A DNA stretch of 39,074 nt, from the NCBI GenBank assembly GCA_002421915.1, contig DISA01000072.1, forward strand, positions 15,755 through 54,828, read 5' to 3'. Every line of letters starts with the position of its first letter. The stretch's first letter is position 1. Under the pieces are notes generated by a model that had not been told where the DNA came from, ran no database searches, and saw nothing but the letters and a program-made list of their open reading frames with translations. This DNA is from Gallionellaceae bacterium UBA6222 (GTDB lineage: Bacteria > Pseudomonadota > Gammaproteobacteria > Burkholderiales > Gallionellaceae). A program made the position numbers and the translations under genes. Shown here one piece after another: positions 10,801 through 25,800 of the stretch.

Positions 10801-13800
10801 ATCGGATTGGTCGATATCGTGGCCGACGATGGTGCAGGTGAGATTGCAGTACATGAATTCATCAAGAAGCAGGAACGACGTGCCAATGGGTTTCGGGCGA
10901 TTCAAAGGGTTCGTCAACGGTACAACCCGGTTACTTACGATGAGCTGATTGATATCACCAATATTTGGGTAGAGGCCGCATTGAACCTAACCGAGAAAGA
11001 CCTGAAGGTGATGGACAGGCTGGTACGCTCGCAGGAGCGCAATTTTGTTCACTCTCACAAAGAGCAGCTCCAGCTTAACGCTGCCTGATCTTTACATTGA
11101 TAGCCGGCCACTATCGCCCAGGTGCTGGATCAGCAGCACTCGGGTTGATTTGAAGCTTGCTCTGGCCTCATCCAGCAACCTCGGCGCGCTGGCTTGGAGT
11201 TCAGTTTTGTTGATCGACAGGATGGTGCCGCAGATTTGATGCAGGGCTTCGGCGCCGATGTTGCCGGCGCTGCCTTTGATCATGTGCGCCAGCTCTTTGA
11301 GCGTGACGTATTCCCGATTAGCCAGTGCGGTCTGCATGGCTCCCAGTAATTTTTCCGTTTCCGCAATGAAGCCGTGGATCACCAGGGGCAGGAAGTTGGT
11401 TTGCCCCTGCCCAATCAGTGCGAGCTGATTCAGCGTGTGCTCGTTCAAAACGGTCGATTCTGCAACGGCATCATGTGTGACATTCGCTTCCGCAAGTTCA
11501 ACCGCCTCAATGTTGTGTCCGGTTAATCTGGCGATGGTGTCGAGCAGGACAAGGGTGTCCACCGGCTTGGTCAGATAACTTTCCACCGCTGCCTCCTCGC
11601 ACTCGCGCATCGCCCCGGTCGTCGCATCGGCAGTCAGGATGATGGCCGGCACGGGCGTGCTGCGCAGCGAGGTGGCGCGATGAATCTTGATGACCTCCAG
11701 GCCGCCCATGTCGGGCATGTTCATGTCGAGGATCATCAGATCGAATCGCCCTTGTTCCAGCTTATCCAGCGCCTGTTCACCGTTTTCTACCAGCTCGACC
11801 GTGTGTCCGCCGTGTTCGAGGATGCGTGCGATGATTTTGCGGTTGGTGCCGTTGTCGTCGGCAACCAGGATGCGCACACCCCGCCGCTCGCGGATGGTGC
11901 GCTCGTAGTGTTCGCGGAAAGAGATTACACCGTGGGCCGGGCGCGGAGCCATCACGCCGTGCAGGACATTGAACAGCAGTGCCTTGTCCAGCGGGGAACG
12001 CAGGACACAGGCATAACCCATGCCGAGATAATCCGCATTGTTTTCTGCTTGTGCATCAAAGTTGAGCAGCATTAACGAAACATCAGCCGCACTGTCGAGT
12101 GCGGTGCGGGCGAATTCAACCGCGGTCATGCCGAGATGCGGTGCCGAACACATCACGACCGTGGATTTTTGCCCGGAGGGAGGCAAACTGCGCAGACGGG
12201 CAAGGAGATGCTGTGCCGACTGCTCATGCTCGAAGCGTATGCGCCAGCCAGCCAGCGTGTTGGCGAGTGCAGCTCTTTCCGGTTGTGCAAACCCAAAGCC
12301 GATCACCCGCAACTGTTCCAGTGCGGTCGGTGCGACAGCGCGCAGATCGGCCGCTTGTTTGTGCAGGGGAAGCTCAAACCAGAACAAGCTGCCGATCCCC
12401 GGTTCGCTCTCCACCCCGATTTGCCCCTTCATCAGCCGCACGAGGTCGCGTGAAATGGTGGTGCCGAGCCCGCTACCGCCGTATCTGCGGGTGATCGATG
12501 CATCGGCCTGATGGAACCGCTCGAAGATGGTGTGTTGGGCTTTGCTGTCGATGCCGATCCCGGTGTCGATGATCTCGAAACGGATGCGCGCTTCCGCAAC
12601 GGATTGCTGCACGGTGCTGATGCGCAATTCCACGCTGCCTTTATCGGTGAATTTGATGGCATTGCCGAGCAGGTTGATCAGCACCTGAACCAGATGCAGG
12701 GCGTCGCCGTGCAGGGCGAAGGCGGTATCCGGGGTGAAACGGACGTGCAGTTGCAAGCCTTTGGCGTTGGCCTGCGGTAAAAACATTTCGACTACATTGT
12801 TGGCCAGTTCATGCAGGTCGAAGTCCAATTTCTCTGAAACCAGTTTGCCGCTTTCGATCTTGGAGATGTCCAGCACGTTGTCAATCAACTGGCGCAGGAT
12901 GCCGGAGGAATTTTTTAGCGTGTTGACCAGATCGCGTTGCTCGTGGTTGAGCGGGGTCGCGGTCAGCAGATCGGCCACCCCGACTACGCCGTTCAGCGGC
13001 GTGCGCATCTCGTGGCTCATATGGGCGAGGAATTGGCTCTTGGCCTTGTTCGCCTCTTTTGCGTTCTCCAGCGCACAGTTGAGCTGGTTGCGCAATTTGA
13101 GCACATACAAGGGGATTAAAGCCAGGGGGAGCATCATGCCCAAAGCAAGGCGGATATTTGAAGACCAATAATCATTAAGAAAGATAACTGCCGTGAAACC
13201 CACCAGGCTCAATATGTGGGCGCTAACCAGCGCGGGTACACCGTATCGCATCCCGTTGCCGACGACCACCCAGAGATAAACTCCGAAGAACAACGCGCCC
13301 GATTCCTGTGTCAACAGCATGCCGTAGGTTGTGGCACCTATGTCTGCGCACATCGTCAGGAAACGCCGGATAACCGACGGTTTTCCGTTGAGCAGGACTG
13401 CCGCCAGCACCAGCAACCCTGCCAACAGCCACTGCGCGGAAAATACCAGTACGCCCCAGTGGTCGGTTTTTCCTGACTGGAACTCGGCCAGAAAATAGAA
13501 AAATATCAGCGATGCAAAAAAGACGCGCAGCACAGCCTGTTCGTGTTCACCGCTACGCTGCTTGAGTTGCAGAAAAAAATGGGAGATAAGACGCTTCATT
13601 GGATCACCTGCATGTCGCGGGCGAGTTTCTCGTCCTTGAGTTGTTGCTGGATCAGCTGCACCTTGCCTAATTGAGCGATGAAGGCATCCACGCATTCCGG
13701 GTCGAAGTGCGCGTTCTTGTGGGTCAGAATAAATTCGAGTGCTTGATCGTTCGACCACGCGCTCTTGTAGGGGCGCGCCGAAGTCAAGGCGTCGAACACG

Positions 13801-16800
13801 TCGGCGACGGCGACGATGCGTGATTCCAGCGGAATGGCTTTGCCGGCCAGCCCGTGCGGATAACCCGTCCCGTCGAACTTCTCGTGGTGTCCCAGCGAGA
13901 TTTCCGCCGCCAGCACGATGAACTTGGAATGGCTGTCATGCAGCATGCGGTGGCCGATGAGCGGGTGTTGCTTCATCACCTTGTATTCCTGCGGCGTCAG
14001 TTTGCCGGGCTTGAGCAGGATGTTGTCCGGGATGCCAATTTTGCCGATGTCGTGCATGGGGGCGGCGATCTCGATCAGTTCGCAACGTTCGCTGGCGAGG
14101 CCCAGGTATTCGGCGATCAGGCGCGCATATTTCGCCATGCGCAGCACGTGGTTGCCGGTGTCCGAATCGCGGTACTCACCCGCCTTGGCTAGACGGTACA
14201 AGGTCTCCCGCTCGCGTTCTTCGATCTGTGCAGTTGCCGCAATCACTGCCTGTTCCAGCGAGTGCGCCCGACCATGCACCACCTTCTGGTGCAGCCGCAG
14301 GGACAGCAGGTTGCGGCAGCGCACGCGGCATTCATAGGGATCGATTGGCTTGCCGATGAAATCGGTCGCGCCGGCATCCAGCACCTGGTAGCGCGTCTGT
14401 TTTTCGTTCGCTACCGTGACCATCACCACCGGCACGTCTTCCAGATGGGGGGTATGCCGGATACGGGTGATGACTTCCAGGCCGGATAATTTGTCCATCC
14501 AATAATCGACCAGGATTAGGTCGGGCTGGTGCTTGCCGAGCCAGGCCATGGCAGCCACCGGATCGGCGAAGGTCGTCACTTCGATCGCGGCATGGATATT
14601 TTTAACCACCCGCTCAAGGATCATCCTGCTGGTGAATTCATCGTCGATAATGACCACAGAGGGCTGCGAGGAGTCGGCGAACTCGGTTTCCAAAAGTTCA
14701 AATGGCATGGTGCAGTCTCCTTGGATGGACAAGGGCGAGGTTTTGCGGCGGCAGAAAAAATTTCATTTTTGCAGTGCTTATAAGCGGTTAGGGGGTTCGG
14801 AGTAGAACCTCACCGCCTTTTCCAGTCAAGTTTTCCATCATGGCACAGAACCCCGCGTCTTCAAGCTATCGGCCGGACGGATAAAATCTTTAGGAAAAAT
14901 TTGCCTGCGGGCGATACCTTTCGGGTCGCTGTATAATCCGCGCCCGCTTTAATTACCGGCCCGTTCGCGCGGGTTTTGCCAAATGTCTGCTGCTTCACCA
15001 AAAATCGGTTTCGTCTCACTCGGCTGTCCCAAGGCGACCGTCGATTCTGAACACATCCTCACGCGCATGCGTACCGAAGGCTACGAGATCACGCCCAGTT
15101 ATCAGGAGGCCGACCTGGTGGTGGTCAACACCTGCGGTTTCATTGACAGTGCGGTGGCGGAATCACTGGATGCCATTGGCGAAGCTTTGCAGGAAAACGG
15201 CAAGGTCATCGTTACCGGCTGCCTCGGCGCGAAAGGCGACATCGTATGGCAGACGCACCCAAAGGTGCTGGCCGTCACCGGCCCGAATGAGATGGAAGCG
15301 GTGATGAATGCGGTGCACCAGCACCTGCCAAGATTGCATGACCCCTATACCGATCTTGTGCCGCCGCAGGGTGTGCGCCTCACCCCGCGGCATTTTGCGT
15401 ATTTGAAGGTTTCAGAAGGCTGCAATCATCGCTGCACCTTTTGCATCATTCCCAGTCTGCGCGGCGATCTGGTCAGCCGTCCGGTGCATGATGTGATGCA
15501 GGAAGCGGAGAAGCTGGTCGAGTCCGGCGTGAAGGAATTGCTGGTGATCTCGCAGGATACTTCGGCTTATGGTGTGGATATGAAATACCGCACCGGCTTC
15601 TGGCAGGGCAAGCCGCTGAAGACGCGCATGACCGAACTGGCGGGCGCACTGGGCGAGCTTGGCGTGTGGACGCGCTTGCACTACGTCTATCCTTATCCCA
15701 GCGTGGACGAAGTTATCCCGCTGATGGCGGAAGGCAAGATACTTCCCTATCTCGACATCCCGTTCCAGCATGCCAACGAACGCATCCTCAAGCTGATGAA
15801 GCGTCCGGCCAGTAGCGAGAATGTGCTGAAGCGCATCCAGCAGTGGCGCTCCGTCTGTCCGGACATCACTTTGCGCAGCACCTTCATCGTCGGCTTCCCC
15901 GGCGAAACGGAAGAAGAATTTGAAGAGCTGCTCGACTTCATCGAGGTCGCGCAGCTCGATCGTGTCGGTGCGTTCAAGTATTCGCCGGTGGAAGGCGCGG
16001 CCTCGAACGCGTTGCCCGACCATATTGATCCCGAAGAACAGGAAGACCGTCTTGCACGCCTGATGTATCTGCAAGAGGAGATCAGCGCCGCCAAGCTGGC
16101 CAAGAAGGTCGGCCAGACCATGACTGTGCTGGTGGATGATGTGGACGAGGAAGGTTCGGTCGCGCGTAGCGCCGCCGATGCGCCGGAGATCGACGGCCTG
16201 GTCTATATCAACGGCGAGGAACTGGACGTGGGCGAGTTCGTCACAGTGAAGATCACCAATTCGGACGAGCATGACTTGTGGGGCGAGGTTGTATAATTCG
16301 CACCCTATGCAAATCCTACGCAGCCTCCATTCCAGCGACACCCGGCCCTGTGCAGTCACCATCGGAAATTTCGACGGGGTGCACTGCGGCCATCAATCTT
16401 TACTGCGCGAGTTGCAGCAGGCGGCGCAGGCGCGCGGCCTGCAAACAGCAGTGGTGACTTTCGAGCCGCATCCGCGCGAATTCTTTACCCCGCAGCAGGC
16501 GCCGGTGCGGCTGACCAGCCTGCGCGAAAAACTGGAACTGTTCCGCGAGGTGGGGATCGACCGCGTGCATGTCTGTCGTTTCAATACAGTATTTGCGCGC
16601 AAGACGGCCGACGAGTTCATCCATGCGCTGCATGACGACTTGCGCGCGAAGTTCGTGCTGATCGGCGACGACTTCCGTTTCGGCAGCGGGCGCAGCGGCG
16701 ATTTTTCGCTGATGCAGAATATTGGCGCGCAGCGCGGTTTCGAGGTGGCGGCGGTGCACAGTGTGCTGCATGACGGGGTGCGTATTTCCAGCACAGCCAT

Positions 16801-19800
16801 CCGCGCGGCATTGGCCGGGGGCAAGCTGGATATGGCGCGCGCTTATCTTGGGCGGCCGTACAGCATCAGCGGGCGCGTGGTGCACGGTGACGGCATGGGG
16901 CGCAAGCTGGGCTTCCCGACGGCGAACGTGCAGATGAAACACAATCTGCCGCCGTTGCAGGGCATCTATGTGGTGGAGGCGCACTCGGACGGCATCGGCG
17001 TGCTGCAGGGTGTGGCCAGTCTGGGTGTGCGGCCGACCGTGCATCACGATGCGCGGCATGTGCTGGAAGTGCATCTGTTCGAGTTCGCACAACAGATCTA
17101 CGGCAGGCATCTGCGCGTCGAATTCCTGCACAAACTACGTGACGAAGAAAAATATCCGAATCTGGAAGCGTTGACGCGGCAGATCGCGCTGGATGTGAAT
17201 AACGCAAAACAGTGGTTTGTCGAACATGAATGAAGAATGCCGTCATTCCCGCGAAGGCGGGAAACCAGGTCATTTAATAATCCCGCGAAGCGGTTCAAAA
17301 CCAAACTGCCTTTTGAAAAGAACATTGGATTCCCGCCTTCGCGGGAATGACGTCACAACAAAATTTATTGAATGAATTTGTTTCGAGAAAAACATGACCG
17401 AAGACAAGAAAAAGTACCCGCTGAACCTGCCCGACACCGCATTCCCCATGCGCGGCGACCTCGCCAAACGCGAGCCGCTGATGTTGGTGCAATGGCAGGC
17501 GCAGCAGCGCTACCAGCGCATCCGCGCCGCCGCCAAAGGCCGCCCACAGTTCATCCTGCACGACGGCCCGCCGTATGCGAATGGTGCCATCCACCTCGGT
17601 CATGCGGTGAACAAGATCCTCAAGGACATCATCGTCAAATCCAAAACGCTTTCCGGCTTCGATGCGCCCTATGTGCCCGGCTGGGATTGCCACGGCCTCC
17701 CTATCGAGCTGCATGTCGAGAAGAAGCATGGCAAGGACATCCCGCCCGCAGAGTTCCGCAAGCTGTGCCGCGAGTATGCGAAGGAGCAGGTCGAGCGTCA
17801 GAAGAAGGACTTCATCCGTCTGGGAATACTGGGTGACTGGGACAAGCCTTACCTGACCATGGATTTCCAGACCGAGGCGGACATCATCCGCGCGCTGGGG
17901 CAGATCCAGCAGAACGGTTACCTGTACCAAGGGCGCAAGCCGGTGAACTGGTGTCTGGATTGCGGTTCGGCACTGGCTGAAGCGGAAGTGGAATATGAAG
18001 ACAAGGTGTCGCCCGCCATCGACGTGGGCTTCGAGGTGAAGGACATCGAGGCGTTGGGCAAGGCGCTCGGCGTGTCGTTGCCCGGCGGCTCGAAAGTGTA
18101 TGCGGTGATCTGGACCACCACGCCGTGGACATTACCGGCCAATCAGGCGGTGAGCGTGCATCCCGACCTTGAATACCGCCTGGCAAAAACAGACAAGGGT
18201 TATCTGCTGCTGGTGGGCGACCTGCTCGAATCCTGTGTGCAGCGCTATCAATTGCAGGCGGAAGTGGTCGGTGCAGGCAAGGGCAGCGCGCTGGAGAACC
18301 TGCCGCTGCAACATCCGTTCTATGACCGCATCGTGCCCATCATCTGCGGCGAACACGTCACGCTGGAAGCCGGTACCGGGCTGGTGCACACCGCGCCCGC
18401 GCACGGCGTGGACGACTATGTGGTGGGCCAGAAATATGGCCTGCCGGTGGAGAATCCGGTGGGCGATAACGGCAAGTTCATCTCGACCACGCCGCCGGTG
18501 GGCGACACGCCGCTGGCAGGTGTGTTCGTGTGGAAGGGTAACGACATCGTGCTGCAGGCGCTTGAAGCAAGCGGCCATCTGCTGCATCAGGAAAAGATGA
18601 AGCACAGCTATCCGCATTGCTGGCGCCATAAGACACCCATCATCTTCCGCGCTACGCCGCAGTGGTTCATCGGCATGGAGCAGGGAGAAGAGGGCGCAAC
18701 GCTGCGCCAATTGGCGAACGACGCGGTGGCGGATACACAGTTCTTCCCATCGTGGGGCCGAGCCCGTCTGGAAGGCATGATGAAGAATCGTCCCGACTGG
18801 TGCGTGTCGCGTCAGCGCAGTTGGGGTGTGCCGATGCCGTTCTTCGTACATAGAGAGACATTGCTGCTGCATCCACGTACACCGGAGCTGCTGGAACAAG
18901 TCGCCAAGCGTGTCGAACAGGAAGGCATTGAAGCCTGGTTCTCGCTGAACAGCGCCGACCTGCTGGGCGATGATGCTGAGTACTACCGAAAACTGACCGA
19001 CACGCTGGACGTGTGGTTCGATTCCGGCGTCACGCACTATGCCGTGTTGCGCAAGCGCAGCGAACTTGCCTATCCGGCTGACCTGTATCTGGAAGGCTCT
19101 GACCAGCATCGCGGTTGGTTCCAGTCTTCGCTGTTGACGGGTTGCGCCATTGATGGACGCGCACCTTACAAGCAGTTGCTGACACATGGCTTCACCGTTG
19201 ACGAAAAGGGCTACAAGATGTCCAAGTCGCGCGGCAACGGCATCGAGCCGCAGGACATCTGCAACAAGCTGGGTGCGGACATGCTTCGTTTGTGGATCGC
19301 GTCGACCGACTATTCGGGCGAGATGTCGCTGTCGGACGAGATCATGAAACGCGTCACGGACAGCTATCGCCGCATCCGCAACACGCTGCGTTTCCTGCTG
19401 GCCAATGTGAGCGACTTCGATGTGCAGCGCGATGCGATGCCGGTGGCGGAATGGCTGGAGATAGACCGCTATGCGCTGGCGCTGATGCAGAAACTGCAAG
19501 ACGACGTGCGTGCCGACTACGAACGTTACGAGTTCCACCTGGCGGTGCAGAAGCTGCAAGGATTCTGTTCGGAAGATTTGGGCGGTTTCTATCTCGACAT
19601 CTTGAAAGACCGTCTGTACACCGCCGGTGAATCTTCGCCAGCACGCCGTTCGGCGCAGAATGCGCTGTATCACATCACCCAATCATTGGCGCGCCTGATT
19701 GCGCCGATTCTTTCTTTTACCGGCGAGGAAGTGTGGGCGACGCTGAACGGCGGCGACGAGGTGAGTGTGTTCGAGCAACAATGGTACGAGTTGCCGGATG

Positions 19801-22800
19801 CCGGCCTGGATGGCGCGACAGTGAGCGCATGGTCTGATATTCGTTCAGTGCGCGAGCAAGTGAATAAAAAACTGGAAGAGCAGCGCACAACCAATGCTAT
19901 CGGCTCCGCGCTGCAAGCCGAAGTGGATGTGTATGCACCGCAGGAAACTTTCGAATTATTGTCCCGTCTTGGTGACGACTTGCGCCTGGTGTTCATCACC
20001 TCGCGCGCCAATGTGCATCTCAACGCGGGCGAACTGGAGATCAAGGTAACACCGAGTGCCCAGCAGAAATGCGCGCGCTGCTGGCATTACCGTGCCGATG
20101 TGGGGAGCGATGCCGCGTATCCAACCCTGTGCGGGCGCTGTGTCAGCAATCTGTTTGGCGCGGGCGAGGCGCGGAGATATGCGTAAGCGTTTCTCATTCC
20201 CGAACCGCCGTGTGGGTCGGACTTCAGTCCGACAACAATTTGATTCGTATGTCGGGTCGAAACCCGACCCACAACCGGACCCGCACGCTTGCGGCGGAGG
20301 AATGCGATGAACCGCTGGTTAGTTGTCGCCGCCATCGTCATCATCCTCGACCAGTTGAGCAAGGCGGTGATCAACAGCCACTTTATTTATGGCGAAGTGC
20401 TTGCTGTCACCCCGTTCTTCAATCTGGTGCTGGCGCATAATACCGGCGCGGCATTCAGCTTTTTGCATGACGCGGGCGGCATGCAGCGCTGGCTGTTTTC
20501 TGTCATCGCCCTCGTTGCATCCGTCTGGATCGTGTGGCTGTTGCGCAAACATCAATCTGAAAAACTGTTCAGCTTTGCGCTGGCATTCATTCTCGGCGGC
20601 GCGCTGGGTAATCTGATCGACCGTATCGCCTACGGCTATGTCGTCGATTTCCTGGATTTTCACTGGGCGGGTTATCACTTCGCCGCATTCAATCTGGCCG
20701 ACTCCGCCATCACCTGCGGTGCGGCATTGCTGATCTGGGACGGGTTCAAAGGAAAGCGACATGAAAATCCTGCTGGCTAACCCGCGCGGTTTCTGCGCCG
20801 GCGTCGACCGCGCCATCGAGATCGTCGAACGCGCCCTGGCGCTGCACGGTGCGCCCATCTACGTGCGTCACGAAGTCGTGCATAACAAGTTCGTGGTGGA
20901 AGGGCTGAAAGCCAAGGGCGCGATCTTCATCGAGGATCTGCAAGACGTCCCGCCTGGCAGCATCCTTATCTTCAGTGCACATGGTGTGTCGCAGGCCGTG
21001 CGGCAGGAAGCTGAAGCACGCAACCTCACCGTATTTGATGCCACCTGCCCGCTGGTGACCAAAGTGCACATCGAGGTCTCGCGCCTGCGTCAACAGGGCA
21101 AGGAGATTGTGATGATCGGTCACAAGGGGCACCCGGAAGTGGAAGGCACCATGGGGCAGAGCGAGGGCGGCATCTATCTGGTGGAATCGCCTGCCGATGT
21201 GCAGAAACTCCAGGTGCAGAATGAGCAGAACCTGGCCTATGTTACACAGACCACACTGTCGGTGGATGACGCCAGCGCCATCATCTCCGCCTTGAGAACA
21301 CGCTTCCCGTCCATCACCGGCCCCAAGAAAGACGACATCTGCTATGCCACACAGAACCGGCAGGACGCAGTGAAGGCGCTGGCACAGCAGTGCGACGTGG
21401 TGATTGTGGTCGGCTCGCCCAACAGTTCCAATTCCAACCGCCTGCGCGAAGTAGCGCGCAACCTTGGGGTCGCCGCTTATCTAGTGGACAACGCCGGTGA
21501 GCTGCAGGGCGAATGGCTGCAAGGAAAATCCCGTATCGGCATCAGTGCCGGTGCTTCCGCGCCCGAAGTGCTGGTGGGCGAAGTGATTGCGCGACTGAAA
21601 GCTTTGGGGGCTGCGGAGGTGCATGAGCTGGAGGGGATCGAGGAGAATGTGGTATTTCCCCTGCCCAAAACGCTCAATGAACGTGCGGGTTAAACCGCGC
21701 ACCGGGGACGCACAAAAACAAAAGCGGCTATCAGGCCGCTTTTGTTTTTCCGGAGCATGGGCGACTTACGGAATCAGCTCGCGCCAGATCACCCGCTTGC
21801 CGGTGAAGACCGGAGCATTGGCCGCAAACTGCACGGCATCAATCAGGGTCGGCGTCGGGTTGGTTGAGGTGACTACGCCGACTTTGGGTTGCCCCTGGAT
21901 ATAAAGTACATTGACGCCGACGATGGTGGAGTCCAGTTTCACCGAGGATAGGTTGGTTGAAACATCGATTGCGCCGCCCGTCTTGTAATCCAGGAAGTTC
22001 AGCCAGCCGTAACCGCCCGGTGAGCAGACCGTGTTGGATGGGACGATGGTCGGGACGATCAGCGTGCCCTGCACCAGCGTGCTGTCGATGTTCACACGCT
22101 CTCCGGTATCCGGTAGATCCACGTACCAGCCGCGTCCGGTATAGAAGTTGACTGTATTACCACTGCTCAGGCGGGTGGCGCTACCATCCGGATTGTTCGT
22201 GATGGTCTGGTTCACAAGCGAGTTGCGCGCGTTAACCAGTGTGCTGGTCGCATCATCGTCCTTGATGGCGTAGATGGATTGCACCTGGGTCGTGGTCAGG
22301 TCGCTTGTTTCCAGATATTTTCCGGTGCCCACGAAGACGACACGCTTCTCGTTGATCTTGCCCAGCACGGGTGTCGTGGTGATGGGTTGTGCCACGCCGG
22401 ATGGGTCATTCAGCGTTGCGAACAGCATGGTGGTGCCGGTGCCAATGGTCGCAGCCGTCGTGCTGTTGATGTCGAAACGCCAGAGATTGCCTTGCAGGTC
22501 GCCGCCGTAGATATACCCCACAAGGTTGCCGGCCGGTTCATTGTTCCAGCCGACGATATGGCTGAAGCCACTCGGGGTGGTGGTGGTGCCGATGCCAGTG
22601 GATATCTTGCTGATGATGGCGCCGGAGCCGGCATTCAGCACATAGAGGTAGCCTTTGCCGTCGCCCGGGCTGGTGTTGTTGTAGCCCGAGGTGACGATGA
22701 CCACCCAAGTGCCGTCCTCCTTGCGGGTGATGATGGGATGGCCGAAGCTGTAACCCACATCGTCATCATCGTATCCGGCAGTGGCGCCGAGTCCGTCCAT

Positions 22801-25800
22801 GGTGGTGAATTCCCACAGCAGGCTGGGGGCTGCCGGGTCGGTGATGTCCAGCACGTAATAGCCGCGTCCGCCACCGTTCAGTCCGGCCACCAGAATGGTC
22901 TTCCATACCGCAGTGGCTGCATCCGTGCAGTTGGCGACGCAGACATCCGAAGTGATCGGACTACCGTTCACATAGTTGGTGTGCAGGGCGGAATAGTTGA
23001 CATCAGCCAGCTTCCACATGTTCTCGATCACCATGCTGGGCACATAAGCCCAATTTTCTACCCCAGTGGTGGCGGCGAAAGCATGCAACATACCGTCGTT
23101 CGAGCCCATGTAGACCACGCCGTCACGGTTGGCCTGCGCCGATAGGAAACTGCTGTAGCCGGGGTAGGGGTAGCTGAATACCGGCGGACCCATGAAGGCC
23201 GGCTCCGATTCCAGCGCGTCACCCAGCACCGCCTCGCGGTAACGGTACAGGCGGTTATCGACCGCATTGGCCGAGCGATCCTCATAGCCATGCTGTCCGC
23301 GCAGGTAGTTGACCAGATTGGTACCTTCTGCGGCGGTCTGTTGCGTCGCGGTCAGGGTGGGCCACTGGTTGAGCGTATCGATATGTGCGGCAGCAAAATA
23401 GGCCTGCTGCGAAGCTGTAAGATTCGCATAGGTGAAATCGATGAGCGCCGTGCCGCTGCTGTTGGCGGTCTTGATAGTGCGAGTGTCGTTGACATCGCCC
23501 ACCTTGCTGTTCATGGTGCCGGTACAGGAGGTTGCCACCTGAACCTTGCAGTTTGTGCCGTCTAGGATGCCATCGTTGCAGATGATTGAGTTGGGAGTGA
23601 CGCAATAGTAGGTCGTGGTGTCGCCAGCATCTTCGGCCACGACACTGCCCGGCGATGGGCAGTTGCCGGCCACTACATTCTCCAGACACCAGGTGGCGTT
23701 CTCGCTTACCGCGCCGGTTTCGGTATTGATACCGCGCGCCTCCAAATTGCCCTTCCATGCCACCGTGGTGTAGCTGGCGACGAATGCAAAGTTGTTGCCG
23801 GCCACCGGGTTCAGCGTGCTGGTCGCCGCCGCCGCCGCCGAGCCCTTGCGCGCATTGATGCCCGCGAGCGCGCTGGACAAGCCGCTGGACAGTGATTCCG
23901 GATCGGCGGCGCTGAAATAAGCGCCGCGCCCGTTCACCGCCGCATGCCACAGGTCGTCGATGTTCGCAACAGCACCGCTGCTGGGAATCGGCCAGGCGCA
24001 GACCGTACCGGCTGTTTGCCAGGTACAAACCGTCGAACTGGCAGTACTGCCCAGCTTGACGCTGTAATAATCCCCTGAGGTGTCCGTCAGATAGCTGGAC
24101 GAATAGGTCATCTTGCCGCTGGCACCCAGCCCGAGGGTGAAGGTGGTCATGTGCTGCTGAAGGTTGCTGTCCGTGCTGCTTTGGAACACATTGTTCTCGC
24201 AGACATCCTCTCCGGCACCCAGCGCTCCGGTGCAATTACCCAGATCCGTGGTGCGAAGGTCGGTCTGGTAGTAATACATGGCAACATCCGCCAGGCTGTT
24301 GCTGCTGCCGCCGCTTACGGTTGTCGTCGTGACCCTGCTGGTCTCAACCTTGGTGCTTGGGTCAGGGGAAGGGATGGAATTGGTGCAGGCAGTATTTGAC
24401 ACACATGCGCCATAAGTACTCGACCCATTATCCGACCAACTGGCGGGGGTGCAACTCTCTGTTCCGGTCGGGGTTCCGCTGACCGTCACATTACATGAGC
24501 CAATCTGTGGTCGGGTCCGAAGCTTGTTGGTGGAGGAGGCGCAGCCACCGCAGCTGTAATCGTTCCGCGTATAAGTGATTGTTACGGTATTGGTGCCGGT
24601 TGCCACCCCGCCGTCCCACATCGGTTTGTCAGCGGCCCCATCCTGGTTGCCGATGTCTGTGCTGCCATCAATCCGGTTGGGATTGCTGCTGTCGTTCCAA
24701 TAACCGTCAGTGGAAAGAATGGTGAAGTTCTGCTGGCAAGAATACTGTACCGGATCGCTTGACAGTTTCCCTGCATAATATCTCCCCGCATTCGCCAAGG
24801 CCGTGCGCAAAGGTGTGGTGCCGTCCGGCGCAGTGTTGTAAAGCGTGCTGTACCAATTGGTGCGTTGTGTGGATTCGAACGCCCCTATCGTCAGTGCCGG
24901 CGTGCCGGACGAGTTGATCTTCGACAGGCCGACGCGATAGGTATTGTTGAGGCTGCTGAAGGCGCGCCCGGCAGCGGTTTTCGTCATCTGTATGCGGGTG
25001 CGGTAAAAACTGTACCAGTTGGCGAAGTTGGTCAGCTTGGCGCTGTCTGCAATCGGGAATATGGTCGGGGACAACGTCATGGTTCCGCTATTGCCCTTGG
25101 TGATGATAAGGGTCGTGGCCGTGGCTGCCAGCCCGGTGATCGTCACCGTGCTGCTGCCCGAAGTGGAGGCGGTGTAACCATGCCCACCCACGGTGGTGCA
25201 GCTGCCGACCATGGCGTTGGTGCAGAGATTGATCTGTGCCGCGATGTTGCTAGCCACTGTGCTACTGGTCGAACTGGCGGTAGTGGTGCCGGACATGATC
25301 TCCTGCGTGCCGTTCACCTTGATGCCGCTGACCGAGGTGCTGTTGTTTCCGCTTACTACGATGGTGGCGGTTGTTGCAGCAGCGCTGCTTGAAAGGACGA
25401 TCTTGGTAAATTTATTGCTGTCGTTGCCTGCGATAACCCCGAAGTCGCTGTTGCACTCCGTGTAGAAAGTCGAACCGCTATCCAGATAACTTTTTGTGGT
25501 TTGCGAGCCGCTATAGGTGTAGTAATTCGCCGCGTATGGGCCCAACGAAGAGTAGAGGTAAGATTTGCGGGAGGAGTCGTCGTATTCAGTATTGGCAGAC
25601 TCGGGAACAAATCTGTTGGCGATGAACGCGCTGTTGAGATTCCTGGCGGTCGAACCGGAGTCGAAACCATCGTCGCGCGCCGCAGTGAAGCTGGCGTCGG
25701 TATATTCGTTGCCGCTCGCATCCACTGGCGGATCGTAGGTGATGTCCGGATTGTAATAGACTCCGTTGCACTGGCTGCTTTGGTAGCCGAGGTTGCTGTG